From Niabella soli DSM 19437 (GTDB lineage: Bacteria; Bacteroidota; Bacteroidia; Chitinophagales; Chitinophagaceae), in assembly GCF_000243115.2 (NCBI RefSeq), contig NZ_CP007035.1, positions 3,100,001 through 3,164,000 of the forward strand: a DNA stretch of 64,000 nucleotides. Direction: 5' to 3'. The stretch's first letter is position 1. Every line of letters starts with the position of its first letter. Position numbers and translations under genes: made by a program. This document shows positions 45,901-54,711 of the stretch, piece by piece. Under the pieces are notes generated by a model that was not told the DNA's origin, ran no database searches, and saw only the letters and a program-made list of their open reading frames with translations.

Positions 45901-45994
45901 TTCCTTCGGAGGCTCCAATACGCTGATCGGGATCGATAACCTGGTGTACCCCATGTCCCGTTCCTTCCTGGCAGGTTTACAGGTCACCTTTTAA
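42947..45994 (+). CDS. SusC/RagA TonB-dependent transporter of the GH16 locus
   Basis: This 1015-residue outer-membrane transporter has a signal peptide (ending about residue 33, LQTATAQ). A carboxypeptidase-regulatory-like domain follows (REVKGRVTDETGSPVRGASV), then a plug with the classic VVVGYGTQRKIASTGSIASV near residue 122 and AAIYGARGANGVVLITTKRG, and a barrel ending SFLAGLQVTF. There is no STN domain, consistent with control by the divergent LacI-type protein rather than by a sigma/anti-sigma pair. SusD follows 42 bases later (counting from its likely ATG). The substrate is probably a polysaccharide fragment produced by the secreted enzymes downstream. Confidence 0.96.
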   Translation: MKKNCSIKAFLLKVFCSAVVIIAGLFLQTATAQSTLREVKGRVTDETGSPVRGASVIISGASKGTQTDPNGQFTLTAVAANASLVVSHKGFISDSVMVKNNKPLVLVLRQDIQNLNDVVVVGYGTQRKIASTGSIASVKAADITQTPVVNVAQGLAARVSGVQITQNNAAPGGNISVRIRGTNSINGSSEPLYIVDGIQISNGGGVTDVSPLSTINPNDIESVEILKDASAAAIYGARGANGVVLITTKRGKKGATRIQFDTYYGSQRITKKLKMMNAAQFAQLENDIYNTAIYPDPQSLGQGTDWQDIIYRKAPIQNYQVSVSGGSEKTNFSLSGNYFDQDGIIIGSSFKRYSLRATIDHTINEHFKTGTSILTSYTINNNIPTGINSIDGPLVKSGIVGATLGAPPTLVPYREDGSEWPFSDQFNSRYREISNPVGLTQILDQNTIKRTLANVYLEAKANKDLSYRGTFNADIGGTLNDYYSPLSIVGQAERNVNSGSAAKGNSNSLNWLHESILTYNKTFGDHSLKFTGVYALQHINNNSNSISASGFPNDATTDESVGLATNRTVSSYRSKEVLNSWMGRINYGYANKYFVDVTARYDGASKFGENHKWGFFPAVAGAWRIIEEPFLKNSTWLSDLKLRASYGLTGNAAAISPYQSLALIGGGSNYIFDHVYTIGLSPTGIPNPDLRWEKSTQTNVGIDVGILNNRINLVADYYDKTTKDLLFVKSLPLSSGYTAVTGNFASIQNRGIEFSVNAKILTGAFRWNANANFTRNRNKLLALADGVQEYVLNPYSVLQVGQPLGIFKTYVFNGIYQTGETVLPGSGSRIGGVKVADLNNDGQITGADQKITGNANPKFIFGFSSDLSYKNFDLSFFLSGVQGNKIFNLSRYTFENPLGGRNVVEGAVNRWSPTNPNNEYASGYQGGRLPVSDRFVEEGSYLRLKNITLGYRLPPIKGISSVRVYVSGNNLLTLTKYSGYDPEVNSFGGSNTLIGIDNLVYPMSRSFLAGLQVTF

Positions 45995-46036
45995 ACAGCG
46001 CCTAAAAAATTATTCATGATTTCAATTGCCCATACA

Positions 46037-47545
46037 ATGAAAAATAAAAAACAATATAGATTCCTTTCGTATGTCAGCGGATGTCTTTGCATTCTGGTAC
46101 TGGCAGCCTCCTGCTCCAAGCAATTAAAGGAACAACCCTATTCTTCCATTTTTACAGATAACTTTTATAAAACGGCAGCCGATGCCGAGGCCGCATTGGT
46201 AGCCGTGTATGGCCCTCTGCCAGACATGTACAGCACCGCAGCAACCTGTGCTTCTGATTTTAGCGCCGATCAGATGTATCCCCGGCCGGTGGTGGGAAGA
46301 GACACGTATACCCTTTTTAGTTACGATGCCAACTATACCACACAAAAGAGCTTCAGCCGGCAGTTTGAATCGCCGGAGCAGATCTGGCAGTCCTGCTACG
46401 CAGGAATTGAAAAAGCCAACGGAGTCATCAGCAAAGTGCCTAATACCAATATGGACACCGCCCGGAGAGCGGTGATCATTGCAGAGGCTTTTTATATGCG
46501 CGCGTTTTATTTATGGACACTGACAAAAAATTTCGGAGACGTAGTGATCAAAACCACGCCCAGCGCTAATATTGCCGATGCAATGGTAGGAACCTCCCCT
46601 CGCGCCGATGTGTATAAACAGATTTTTGCGGATCTGGATGTAGCGGTACAGGCACTCCCGTCTTATTCCGGGAGCATCCGGAAAGGCAGCCCTTCAAAAG
46701 AAGTGGCCCTGGCCTTATATGCAAAAGCTGCGTTGTATAATGAAAACTGGTCGCTGGCCCTGGACAAAGCCAAAAGCGTGATCAACTCCGGCAAGTATGG
46801 TCTTATGGATAACGTACTGGATGTGTTTAATGTGGACAAAGAAGATGTTGCCCGCAAAGAGAACATGTGGGCGTTGGAATGTGAGCGCACTTCTCCTGGG
46901 TTCTCTACCCAGGTGATTGGTCTCTTTGGCCCCAAAAACAGCGACGGGCCGCAATACGCTCCCACCACTTACGGATCGGCATTTATGTACCAGTCCTTTT
47001 TTGATTCTTTTGATCCGGCCGACCAGCGCCGGCAACTTATGGATACCTTTTATATCAATAAACAGGGAAAGGTGGTGCACCAGAAAGATATCACCCCGAT
47101 AACCCAGCACGGAGTACTGATTAAAAAATATAGGGATCCGAATGCCACCGGACAGAACGGGGCCATCAATATCCAGATCTTCCGGCTGGCCGACGTATAC
47201 CTGATCGCCGCAGAAGCCGCCGCCCGTCAAAATGGGGTAACCACGGAAGCGTTGGATTATGTGAATACGGTGCGTCACCGGGCAGGGCTTGCAGACCTGG
47301 ACGCAAGCCTCAACAAAGATCAGCTTATTGCTGCCATACTCCAGGAACGCAGTTGGGAGCTTTTCGGCGAAGGCGACCGCTGGTATGACTTAACCCGTAC
47401 CAATACTTTTTTACAGGTGGTTCCCAAATGTGTTAACGACGTGTATCCGGTGCGGACGCCGCAGGCAAGAAACCGGTATTTCCCCATTCCGCTGGATGAG
47501 GTAAATGCGAACTCAAAACTGGAACAAAACCCGGATTGGAAATGA
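46037..47545 (+). CDS. SusD/RagB substrate-binding lipoprotein
   Basis: The frame opens at 46016, but ATG 46037 gives the proper lipoprotein signal peptide (MKNKKQYRFLSYVSGC) with lipobox LAASC. The 502-residue product has classical SusD features: an N-terminal TPR-like half (YKTAADAEAALVAVYGPL, AFYMRAFYLWTLTKNFGDVV) and the C-terminal signature VRHRAGLADLD followed by ERSWELFGEGDRWYDLTRT and YFPIPLDEVNANSKLEQNP. It sits on the cell surface over the SusC barrel and binds glycan. The classical RagB/SusD type here contrasts with the SusD_2 type at 9.9 kb. Confidence 0.96.
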   Translation: MKNKKQYRFLSYVSGCLCILVLAASCSKQLKEQPYSSIFTDNFYKTAADAEAALVAVYGPLPDMYSTAATCASDFSADQMYPRPVVGRDTYTLFSYDANYTTQKSFSRQFESPEQIWQSCYAGIEKANGVISKVPNTNMDTARRAVIIAEAFYMRAFYLWTLTKNFGDVVIKTTPSANIADAMVGTSPRADVYKQIFADLDVAVQALPSYSGSIRKGSPSKEVALALYAKAALYNENWSLALDKAKSVINSGKYGLMDNVLDVFNVDKEDVARKENMWALECERTSPGFSTQVIGLFGPKNSDGPQYAPTTYGSAFMYQSFFDSFDPADQRRQLMDTFYINKQGKVVHQKDITPITQHGVLIKKYRDPNATGQNGAINIQIFRLADVYLIAAEAAARQNGVTTEALDYVNTVRHRAGLADLDASLNKDQLIAAILQERSWELFGEGDRWYDLTRTNTFLQVVPKCVNDVYPVRTPQARNRYFPIPLDEVNANSKLEQNPDWK

Positions 47546-47681
47546 TAAAATAGTTGCAGTTTTATAATCGCAACGGGCGTACAGAACCGCGTTATGCTTA
47601 ACTTGTTTCAGGATCCGTTAAAACGGCAACAGTATAGTTCATTCCGTTTTAAAAAAGCCTGAGCTACTGATCAAAAATCAA

Positions 47682-48968
47682 ATGATGAAAAGAAAAAAAT
47701 TCATACAGCAAATAGGCAAAGGGCTTGCCTTATCAACCCTGCCGATGGCTTATACTAATGTAGCGGCGTCTGCCGCTGTTACTCCGAAAAAACCAGAAGA
47801 AAAGGTACCAGATGGCATCTACCGCCCTGAAGGGTATCATCTTGTTTGGGAAGATGATTTCAAGAGTAACAAATTGGATGAATCGGAGTGGTTTTACCGC
47901 AGAGACATAAAGATGAACAGCGCCCAACGACCCGAAAATGTTAGCGTAGCGGATGGCCGGCTGCTATTGGCCATGAAGCAGGAAGATTTTTTAGGCATGC
48001 GTTATACCGGTGCCGGTATTGTATCAAAAAGAAGATGGCAGCATGGCTATTATGAGGTAAAAGCAAAGCTTACCAATGCCAAAGGCTGGCATCACTCTTT
48101 TTGGGCGCAGGAAGGAACGGGGTTTTTAACCTTCAGTTCGGACCGGTCTATGGAAATAGATATTTTTGAGATGGAATCAACCAAAGCTTCCAACCATAAC
48201 CTGTGGATCTATCCGGATGGATGGTCCTCCCGCCAAAAGAAATGGCACTCCGTTCCCAATAAAGACCTGGGTTTTGATGCCGCAGATGACTATCATATAT
48301 ATGGCTATGAATATACAACGGAAGGAATAAAATTTTTTGTTGATGGGAAAATCACCCATACCATTGAGGCTCCGGAAGAGGATCATAAACACTATTCCTT
48401 AAATCTTTGGCTTACCGTTATTGCCACTCAAACCAATGTTGAAACAAAACTGCCGGTATATGATTATATTGAATATATCCGCTGTTATGCTAAAGACCCC
48501 GATGCACCATTACCCCCCAAATGGGAACCGGCCTATGAAAAAGGAACAACCATTTACATAGACAATTCTGACGCCTGGGGATTTAATATGGGCGATTACT
48601 GGGAAATAGCCGCAGAAGGCAACTTTTATGGCCACAACTATTATAAATACAAGCGTAAGGAAACCTATAATCCTTTGCGGGATTGGGCGCTGTTCAGGCC
48701 CTTTATAAGTGAAGCGGGCAATTACGATATTTATTTAAGATGGGTGGCTGGTGCAGACAGATGCAGTAAGGTTCCCCTGGAGATCTGGTACGACGGCGGG
48801 TTGAAAAATGATACCACAAAATCCATTAACCAGCAGGAACATAACGGCGAATGGGTGAAGATCGGCAACTATCCCTTCCGGCAGGGCTGGAATAATCTGA
48901 TCAAATTGATCGTCCGCAATACCGGATATGTGATCGCAGATGCTGCAAAATTTGTAAAAACCTCCTGA
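47682..48968 (+). CDS. GH16-family secreted glycoside hydrolase with C-terminal golvesin/Xly-like domain
   Basis: This 428-residue exported enzyme begins with a basic, Tat-like signal (KRKKFIQQIGKGLALSTLP). The GH16 domain (about residues 48-275) has YHLVWEDDFKSNKLDESEW, the product-shape strand GAGIVSKRRWQHGYYEVKAK and the catalytic motif E158-I-D-I-F-E163 (nucleophile and acid/base). The C-terminal 130 residues (TTIYIDNSDAWGFNMGDYW onward, ending VIADAAKFVK) match the golvesin/xanthan-lyase C-terminal type of carbohydrate-associated domain. GH16 enzymes cut beta-1,3/1,4-linked glucans or galactans (laminarin, agars, carrageenans); the exact substrate is not readable here. It follows susD by 136 bases and precedes an esterase by six. 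Confidence 0.88.
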   Translation: MMKRKKFIQQIGKGLALSTLPMAYTNVAASAAVTPKKPEEKVPDGIYRPEGYHLVWEDDFKSNKLDESEWFYRRDIKMNSAQRPENVSVADGRLLLAMKQEDFLGMRYTGAGIVSKRRWQHGYYEVKAKLTNAKGWHHSFWAQEGTGFLTFSSDRSMEIDIFEMESTKASNHNLWIYPDGWSSRQKKWHSVPNKDLGFDAADDYHIYGYEYTTEGIKFFVDGKITHTIEAPEEDHKHYSLNLWLTVIATQTNVETKLPVYDYIEYIRCYAKDPDAPLPPKWEPAYEKGTTIYIDNSDAWGFNMGDYWEIAAEGNFYGHNYYKYKRKETYNPLRDWALFRPFISEAGNYDIYLRWVAGADRCSKVPLEIWYDGGLKNDTTKSINQQEHNGEWVKIGNYPFRQGWNNLIKLIVRNTGYVIADAAKFVKTS

Positions 48969-48974
48969 ACGGAT

Positions 48975-49787
48975 ATGAAAAAATTGAGCCTTGTTATATT
49001 ATCCGTGCTCGTATTATCCGCTGCGGCCAGCGCGCAAAAAGCACTGTTCCTGGTGGCAGGGCAAAGCAATGGTGTGGGGCAGGGCGATGCGTCTTTGTCT
49101 GTAAAAAACACCACGGCGCCTTTATATGAATATGTATTTACAGGCAACACCTTTTGTTTGTTGGCAGACCCCGTAGGGCAGGAAGAACTCCATTTACAAC
49201 AGGCACATACCGGCAGCGCCTGGCCCTCGTTTGCTGCAGCCTATCATAAACTTACAAAAGATACGGTCATCATTATTGCGGCGGCAAGAGGGGGCAGTTC
49301 CTGCAATTATAAAGCAGAACTGCCCAGCATGGGCACCTGGGACACTGTTGGTACATTACCATTGTTTGACAGCGCCCTCTTAAAAACAAAAGCAGCAATA
49401 AGGCTCGCCAAATGCCCGCTAAATGGAATCATTTGGAGCCAGGGCGAACGCGATGCCAATGCCATAAATGCCGGGCGGTTGACCCCGGAAGAATATGCCC
49501 AAACCTTACAATTGCTGATCGGCCGGTTCAGAAAGGCCCTGGGTGCCGTGCCGTTTTACATTATCCAAACAGGCTATTATCGCAATCATCCTAAAAAGGG
49601 ATTTGATGCAGTGCGGAGGGCACAGGTGCAGCTCTGCAACACCAAGCAACAGGTTTATATGGTTTATGATCAGACAGGAACTTTTGAGCAAAAAGGCTGG
49701 ATGAAAGATGACATCCACTACAATCAAACAGCATTGAACCACATCGGAGTCATTGCTGCACAAAAAATTGCAGCACAAAAAAAGTAA
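48975..49787 (+). CDS. Secreted SGNH-type carbohydrate esterase (sialate O-acetylesterase family)
   Basis: This 270-residue exported protein has a signal peptide ending ASAQ (residue 21). It has the SASA-family block with the nucleophile in GQSN (Ser31), the oxyanion Gly/Asn region AAARGGSSC, GIIWSQGERDAN and the catalytic Asp-His pair in KDDIHYNQTALNHIG (Asp245, His248). Such esterases remove acetyl groups from sugars (sialic acids, xylans or other O-acetylated glycans). It starts six bases after the GH16 stop, so the two are probably translated together. This implies that the target polysaccharide is O-acetylated. Confidence 0.85.
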   Translation: MKKLSLVILSVLVLSAAASAQKALFLVAGQSNGVGQGDASLSVKNTTAPLYEYVFTGNTFCLLADPVGQEELHLQQAHTGSAWPSFAAAYHKLTKDTVIIIAAARGGSSCNYKAELPSMGTWDTVGTLPLFDSALLKTKAAIRLAKCPLNGIIWSQGERDANAINAGRLTPEEYAQTLQLLIGRFRKALGAVPFYIIQTGYYRNHPKKGFDAVRRAQVQLCNTKQQVYMVYDQTGTFEQKGWMKDDIHYNQTALNHIGVIAAQKIAAQKK

Positions 49788-49819
49788 ACGGATTAAAAAA
49801 AGATAAAGAATAAAGCAAA

Positions 49820-52096
49820 ATGATAAAATCAGAAAGCAGTGACAAGCGGCGCTTTCCGCTGGTGCCCATTAATGCAGACCTGGTCATAACCGGAGGCGGG
49901 TTGTCTGGTATTTGCTGCGCCATCACTGCTGCCCGGCAGGGATTGAAAGTAGCATTGGTACAGGATCGCAGCGTGTTAGGCGGTAACGCCAGCAGCGAAG
50001 TGCGCCTGTGGGTGCTGGGCGCCACTTCCCATATGGGCAACAATAACCGCTGGGCCAGGGAAGGCGGCCTGGTAGATGAAATACTGGTAGAAAATACCTA
50101 TCGCAATCCCGAAGGAAATCCGATCATCTTCGACAGCATCCTGCTGGATAAGGTAAAACAAGAGCCCAATATTGAGCTGCTGTTAAATACAGTGGTGTAT
50201 GACCTTGATAAAAAGGAGGAGCTTATCACCGCAGTAAAAGCGTATTGCAGTCAGAACCAAACCGAATATTATTTAAAAGCCCCTTTATTCTGCGATGCCT
50301 CCGGCGATGGTGTTTTGGGATTCTTAGCCGGGGCCGCCTTTCGAATGGGAGCCGAAAGTAAACAGGAATTTAATGAACCCTTTGCACCAACGGAGGAATA
50401 CGGTGAGCTCCTGGGCCATTCGCTCTATTTCTATTCAAAAGACACGGGCCGCCCCGTAAAATTTATCCCGCCGGCCTTTGCCCTGGAAGATATTAAAACT
50501 ATTCCACGCTTCAGAAGCTTTAACGCCAAAGAATATGGCTGCAAGTTGTGGTGGATCGAATATGGAGGCCGGATGGATACCGTGCACGACACCGAGAAAA
50601 TAAAATGGGAACTATGGAAGGTGGTGTATGGCGTATGGAATTATATTAAAAATTCCGGTAATTTTCCTGAATCCGAAACCTTAACGTTGGAATGGGTGGG
50701 CATGATCCCCGGAAAACGGGAAAGCCGCCGCTTTGAGGGCGACTATATTTTAAAGCAGCAGGACATAGTAGAGCAGCGCCACCATGCGGACGCCATCGCC
50801 TTTGGCGGATGGAGCATTGACCTGCACCCGGCCGATGGTATTTATTCCAGCGCTCCCGGCTGCGATCAATGGCATAGTAAGGGCATCTATCCTATTCCCT
50901 ATCGTTGCATCTATTCAAAGAATATCAAAAACCTGTTCCTGGCGGGCCGGATCATCAGCAGCTCGCACGTGGCTTTTGCTTCTTCAAGGGTGATGGCTAC
51001 CAGCGCTTATGTGGCACAGGCCGTAGCCATTGCAGCCAGGCTTTGCAAAGAACACCAATGCCTTCCGGCAGACATTATCAATAATGGTAAAATAACATTA
51101 TTACAGCAAGAGCTGATCCATACCGGCCAGTATATTCCGGGCATTCACCTGCCGGATCCCGGGAATATAACAACCCTGGCCACTATAACAGCCAGTAGCG
51201 AACTGCAATTACAGGAGTTGCCGGCCGATGGTCAGTTCCTCGACCTGGATCCTGCTATTGCCCAGATGCTGCCTTTCGGCGGTGGAAAGATCCCAGATAT
51301 ATCCCTGCTGGTGTATAGCGAAACGGATACGGTGCTCCATGCTGAATTAAGAATTTGCTCCCGAACCGGCAGTTATACTCCTGACACCACACTGGCGGCT
51401 TTTCATTATACACTCCGGCCCGGAGCAAACCAGGTATCCGTTCGCCCTGATATCGTTCTTGATGGGGAGCAATATATTTTCCTGGTGCTGCATAAAAATC
51501 CGGCTGTAAAAGTTGCGCGTTCTTCACAGCGCATTACGGGTATTCTTTCCATCTTCAATACGATTAACCCCGCTGTTTCCAATTATGGCCGGCAGGAGCC
51601 CCCTGAAAATATCGGCATGGATCCGTTTGAGTTCTGGTGCCCGCAGCGCCGCCCGGCAGGCCATAACCTGGCGCTCACCCTAAGTGAACCTGTTAATGGC
51701 TTTACCGCAACCAGTATAAAGAATGGCATTGCCCGGCCTACCACGCAACCCAACGCCTGGGTCGCCGATTTTAAGGATGCACAACCCTCAATCACTTTAC
51801 AATGGAAGCAACCGGTAACCATCAAAAAAATAGCCCTTTCTTTTGACACCGATTTTGATCATCCCATGGAATCAGTTCTCATGACCCATCCTGAAACTGT
51901 GATGCCCTTTTGCGTGCGTGATTATGTCATTTATAATGACCAGGGCGAAAAGATTTATGAAAAAAAGGGCAATTATCAAACGCGTAATACCATTTATTTT
52001 GAGGAAGGAGCACACACCACCCAGATAAAAATAGCGCCACAACATCCGTCATCGACCACACCTGCAGCCCTTTTTGAAGTGTTGTGCTTTGAATGA
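49820..52096 (+). CDS. FAD-dependent oxidoreductase with C-terminal beta domains
   Basis: This 758-residue protein has no evident signal peptide. A Rossmann FAD site lies at the N terminus (ADLVITGGGLSGICCAITAA), followed by family motifs LGGNASSEVRLWVLGA, DASGDGVLGFLAGA and NLFLAGRIISSSHVAFASSR. This is the FAD_oxidored (PF12831-like) group often found beside glycan or uronate catabolic genes. Its catalytic reaction is generally unassigned. The last 250 residues form beta-sandwich-like segments (SITLQWKQPVTIKKIALSFD) resembling discoidin-type domains. It lies 32 bases after the esterase, and its stop overlaps the next open frame by four bases. Its presence suggests an oxidative step on a sugar or sugar acid. 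Confidence 0.85.
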   Translation: MIKSESSDKRRFPLVPINADLVITGGGLSGICCAITAARQGLKVALVQDRSVLGGNASSEVRLWVLGATSHMGNNNRWAREGGLVDEILVENTYRNPEGNPIIFDSILLDKVKQEPNIELLLNTVVYDLDKKEELITAVKAYCSQNQTEYYLKAPLFCDASGDGVLGFLAGAAFRMGAESKQEFNEPFAPTEEYGELLGHSLYFYSKDTGRPVKFIPPAFALEDIKTIPRFRSFNAKEYGCKLWWIEYGGRMDTVHDTEKIKWELWKVVYGVWNYIKNSGNFPESETLTLEWVGMIPGKRESRRFEGDYILKQQDIVEQRHHADAIAFGGWSIDLHPADGIYSSAPGCDQWHSKGIYPIPYRCIYSKNIKNLFLAGRIISSSHVAFASSRVMATSAYVAQAVAIAARLCKEHQCLPADIINNGKITLLQQELIHTGQYIPGIHLPDPGNITTLATITASSELQLQELPADGQFLDLDPAIAQMLPFGGGKIPDISLLVYSETDTVLHAELRICSRTGSYTPDTTLAAFHYTLRPGANQVSVRPDIVLDGEQYIFLVLHKNPAVKVARSSQRITGILSIFNTINPAVSNYGRQEPPENIGMDPFEFWCPQRRPAGHNLALTLSEPVNGFTATSIKNGIARPTTQPNAWVADFKDAQPSITLQWKQPVTIKKIALSFDTDFDHPMESVLMTHPETVMPFCVRDYVIYNDQGEKIYEKKGNYQTRNTIYFEEGAHTTQIKIAPQHPSSTTPAALFEVLCFE

Positions 52097-52119
52097 TTTA
52101 TAAACTAATTCCAGATAGT

Positions 52120-54684
52120 ATGAAGTGTCTTTTTATTGTTGTTCTTTCGCTGTTTGCAGCATCCCTCCCGGCGCAGGAAAAAGTGCAGTTGGCTAATGAG
52201 CAACTGCAAATTGAATGGACCGCATCACCCGGAGGGTGGAAAATAAGCCGCATGGCTTTTAAAAAAGCCGATCAATGGGTGCCGCTGTTACAACCTGAAG
52301 GAAATTATACCTTGTTGTACGCTGCAGAAAAACCGGGCCGTACCACCCCCACCAGCTTTACAACAGTGGCCGGTACGCCCTGGCCGGATACACTTTTTCG
52401 TTATTTGAAAAACAGGTGGGCCGATGCTGCAACACCGGTAGCGCTCAATACAGCGGGAACGGCTTTTTCCTTCTACCCTCAAAAAGCCAGGCAGGTAAAT
52501 AACCATACGGTTCAGTTTGTTTATGATGCCCCAATGGCAACCGTTACTACCCTCGTTTCCCTGGACAATAGTTATAAAGGCGATCTTATTATTCAACAAC
52601 AGTTACAAACAAAAAAAGCAGGATACTTTTCTTTGGCAAGTCCGACCTTATTTTCTATCCCTGAAAAAGATATGCAATGGGCTACGGTACCGGGCTATTT
52701 CCAGGGGCGCTCTTTCGAAAAAAATATCGCGCAGGGATATGCCTACGGCCAGGGAGTGCCCGAAGTGCCGGCGTTATACCGGGAACGGGGTGCTGGTACC
52801 CTAACCGCTATTATTACGATCAACAATAATATTTCTGTTGCGGCAACGCCGGATCCGCAACTGGGACGCGACCCCTGGCGTTATGATCATAAAACCAACA
52901 ACGATTGGGATGTAGCGGTTTCCCATAAAAACAGGAACAGCGCGTTGTTTCCTACAGTGTATTACCCGGTCCTGGGGGAACCCTTATCGCTGTTAAAAAG
53001 CGACACATTGATACAATACGGTCTCCGGATCAGTTTTATAAACGGCCCATGGGATAAAATGCTGGCGCATGTGGTTAACGATATCAATCATTTTAAGGAG
53101 CAACTGGCCCTGCGCACCAATACACAATCACTTAGCAAAAGAGTGGAACGTATGTACCGGTACCTCACCAACCCCAAAACCTCGCTGGTCAATTTCACTA
53201 ATTACAAGGGTCTGGAAATTGCAGGCCAATCCTACAAGGGTGGTGTTATAGGCTCCCAGGGCGATGCCATTAAAAATTCAGACTACGGCGCCATGTGGAT
53301 GCTGGCCAACGCAACCAACGACCCGCTGCTAAAAGACAGTCTGCTGCCGTATGCGCTGAATTTTAAACTGGCCCAACAGCAAACCGATACCGGCTTTTTC
53401 AAAGGAGCGGCCATCGGTCAGTATTACCTTACCAAAAGAAAAAAATTTGTGGAGGAGTGGGGCGATTTTGTGGAGCCCATCAGTCTTACTTATTATGTAA
53501 TGCTCGACATCGGGAACATCCTGTTATTTGAACCGGCAAACAAAGAGCTGCAACGCCGCCTGCGGTTGGGCGCCGATCTGTTAGTGCAATGGCAAAAACC
53601 TGATGGCAGTTGGGACGTAGCCTACGACCGGGTTACGAAGAAACCCCTGTTTACCGATTTAAAAGACCTGCGGCCTACCTTTTACGGATTATTGGTAGCC
53701 GCGCGCATTTTGAAAGATGAAAAATATTTGGCTGCCGCAAAAAAAGGCGCCAACTGGTTTATTAAAAATGCGGTTGATAAAGGAGCGTTTATTGGGGTAT
53801 GCGGCGACACGCGCTACGCACCGGATTTTGCTACGGGGCAGTCTGCACAGGCGCTCTTAGATCTTTTTGAGCTGACCCATGACCAAAAATACAGGGATGC
53901 AGCTATCACAACAGCAAAAATATATTGCTCTTCCATTATGACACACCCGCAGGCCTCCGAAAAGACCAAGCTGGTTAAAGGCATTGCCATAAAGGATTGG
54001 CAAATTGAACAGTCCGGACTTAGCTTTGAGCACGGAGGCATCCTGGGCTCATCAAACGATCATGGCCCCATTTTGCTTTGCAGCCACGCTGGCCTGTTTG
54101 TACGCATGTTTCAGCTTACCGGCGACAGCCTGTTCATTGAAATGGCACGCGCAGCCGCTATTGGAAGAGATGCTTTTTTAGATGAACCAACCAGCGTGGC
54201 TTCTTATTACTGGGATGTGATGAGCCAGGGGGCGGGCCCGTATCCGCATCACGCCTGGTGGCAGATCGGCTGGATCACCGACTACCTGCTGGCGGAAACA
54301 CAGTTCAGAACAAAAGATGCGGTATGGTTTCCAAGAGGATTTGTTACACCCAAGGTGGGTCCGCACCAATCCGTTGGATTTCAACCCGGATCTATTTACG
54401 GAACCAATGCTGATCTGATCCTTCGCAATGGATTAGTGGAATGCGATAATCCGGATATAGAATACATTACCGCTCAAAGCAAAGACAAAAAAAAGGTGTT
54501 CCTTATTTTACTCAATGATATTAATAAACCCGTCACTGGAAATATCCGGATCCAATGGAATAAACTGGACGGTCGCCGGCGGAGTTCGGTAACGATGTTG
54601 CCCGGAACAGCAACGACCCAGGCAGGTGAAACGCAATCCCAGCAACTGGAACCCTATGGCGTAAAAGTTCTCGCCTTTCAATAA
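52120..54684 (+). CDS. Unclassified secreted protein, probably an (alpha/alpha)6-toroid carbohydrate-active enzyme
   Basis: The frame opens at 52093 (ATGA overlap with the FAD gene), but ATG 52120 gives the signal peptide MKCLFIVVLSLFAASLPAQ. The 854-residue mature frame begins with a beta-rich N-terminal domain (about residues 20-320). A helical repeat region follows (about 330-760), with alternating motifs such as SDYGAMWMLANATNDPLLKD, PTFYGLLVAARILKDEKYL and GQSAQALLDLFELTHDQKYR. A small C-terminal beta-sandwich (KKKVFLILLNDINKPVTGNI) closes the protein. Beta-sandwich plus (alpha/alpha)6 barrel plus beta tail is shared by several glycoside hydrolase and polysaccharide lyase families. Conserved-looking acidic/aromatic patches are EEWGDFVEP, FEHGGILGSSND and YYWDVMSQG. 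I cannot place it in a named family. Confidence 0.7.
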   Translation: MKCLFIVVLSLFAASLPAQEKVQLANEQLQIEWTASPGGWKISRMAFKKADQWVPLLQPEGNYTLLYAAEKPGRTTPTSFTTVAGTPWPDTLFRYLKNRWADAATPVALNTAGTAFSFYPQKARQVNNHTVQFVYDAPMATVTTLVSLDNSYKGDLIIQQQLQTKKAGYFSLASPTLFSIPEKDMQWATVPGYFQGRSFEKNIAQGYAYGQGVPEVPALYRERGAGTLTAIITINNNISVAATPDPQLGRDPWRYDHKTNNDWDVAVSHKNRNSALFPTVYYPVLGEPLSLLKSDTLIQYGLRISFINGPWDKMLAHVVNDINHFKEQLALRTNTQSLSKRVERMYRYLTNPKTSLVNFTNYKGLEIAGQSYKGGVIGSQGDAIKNSDYGAMWMLANATNDPLLKDSLLPYALNFKLAQQQTDTGFFKGAAIGQYYLTKRKKFVEEWGDFVEPISLTYYVMLDIGNILLFEPANKELQRRLRLGADLLVQWQKPDGSWDVAYDRVTKKPLFTDLKDLRPTFYGLLVAARILKDEKYLAAAKKGANWFIKNAVDKGAFIGVCGDTRYAPDFATGQSAQALLDLFELTHDQKYRDAAITTAKIYCSSIMTHPQASEKTKLVKGIAIKDWQIEQSGLSFEHGGILGSSNDHGPILLCSHAGLFVRMFQLTGDSLFIEMARAAAIGRDAFLDEPTSVASYYWDVMSQGAGPYPHHAWWQIGWITDYLLAETQFRTKDAVWFPRGFVTPKVGPHQSVGFQPGSIYGTNADLILRNGLVECDNPDIEYITAQSKDKKKVFLILLNDINKPVTGNIRIQWNKLDGRRRSSVTMLPGTATTQAGETQSQQLEPYGVKVLAFQ

Positions 54685-54711
54685 AATAAATCGCCCCATC
54701 AATACTATACA

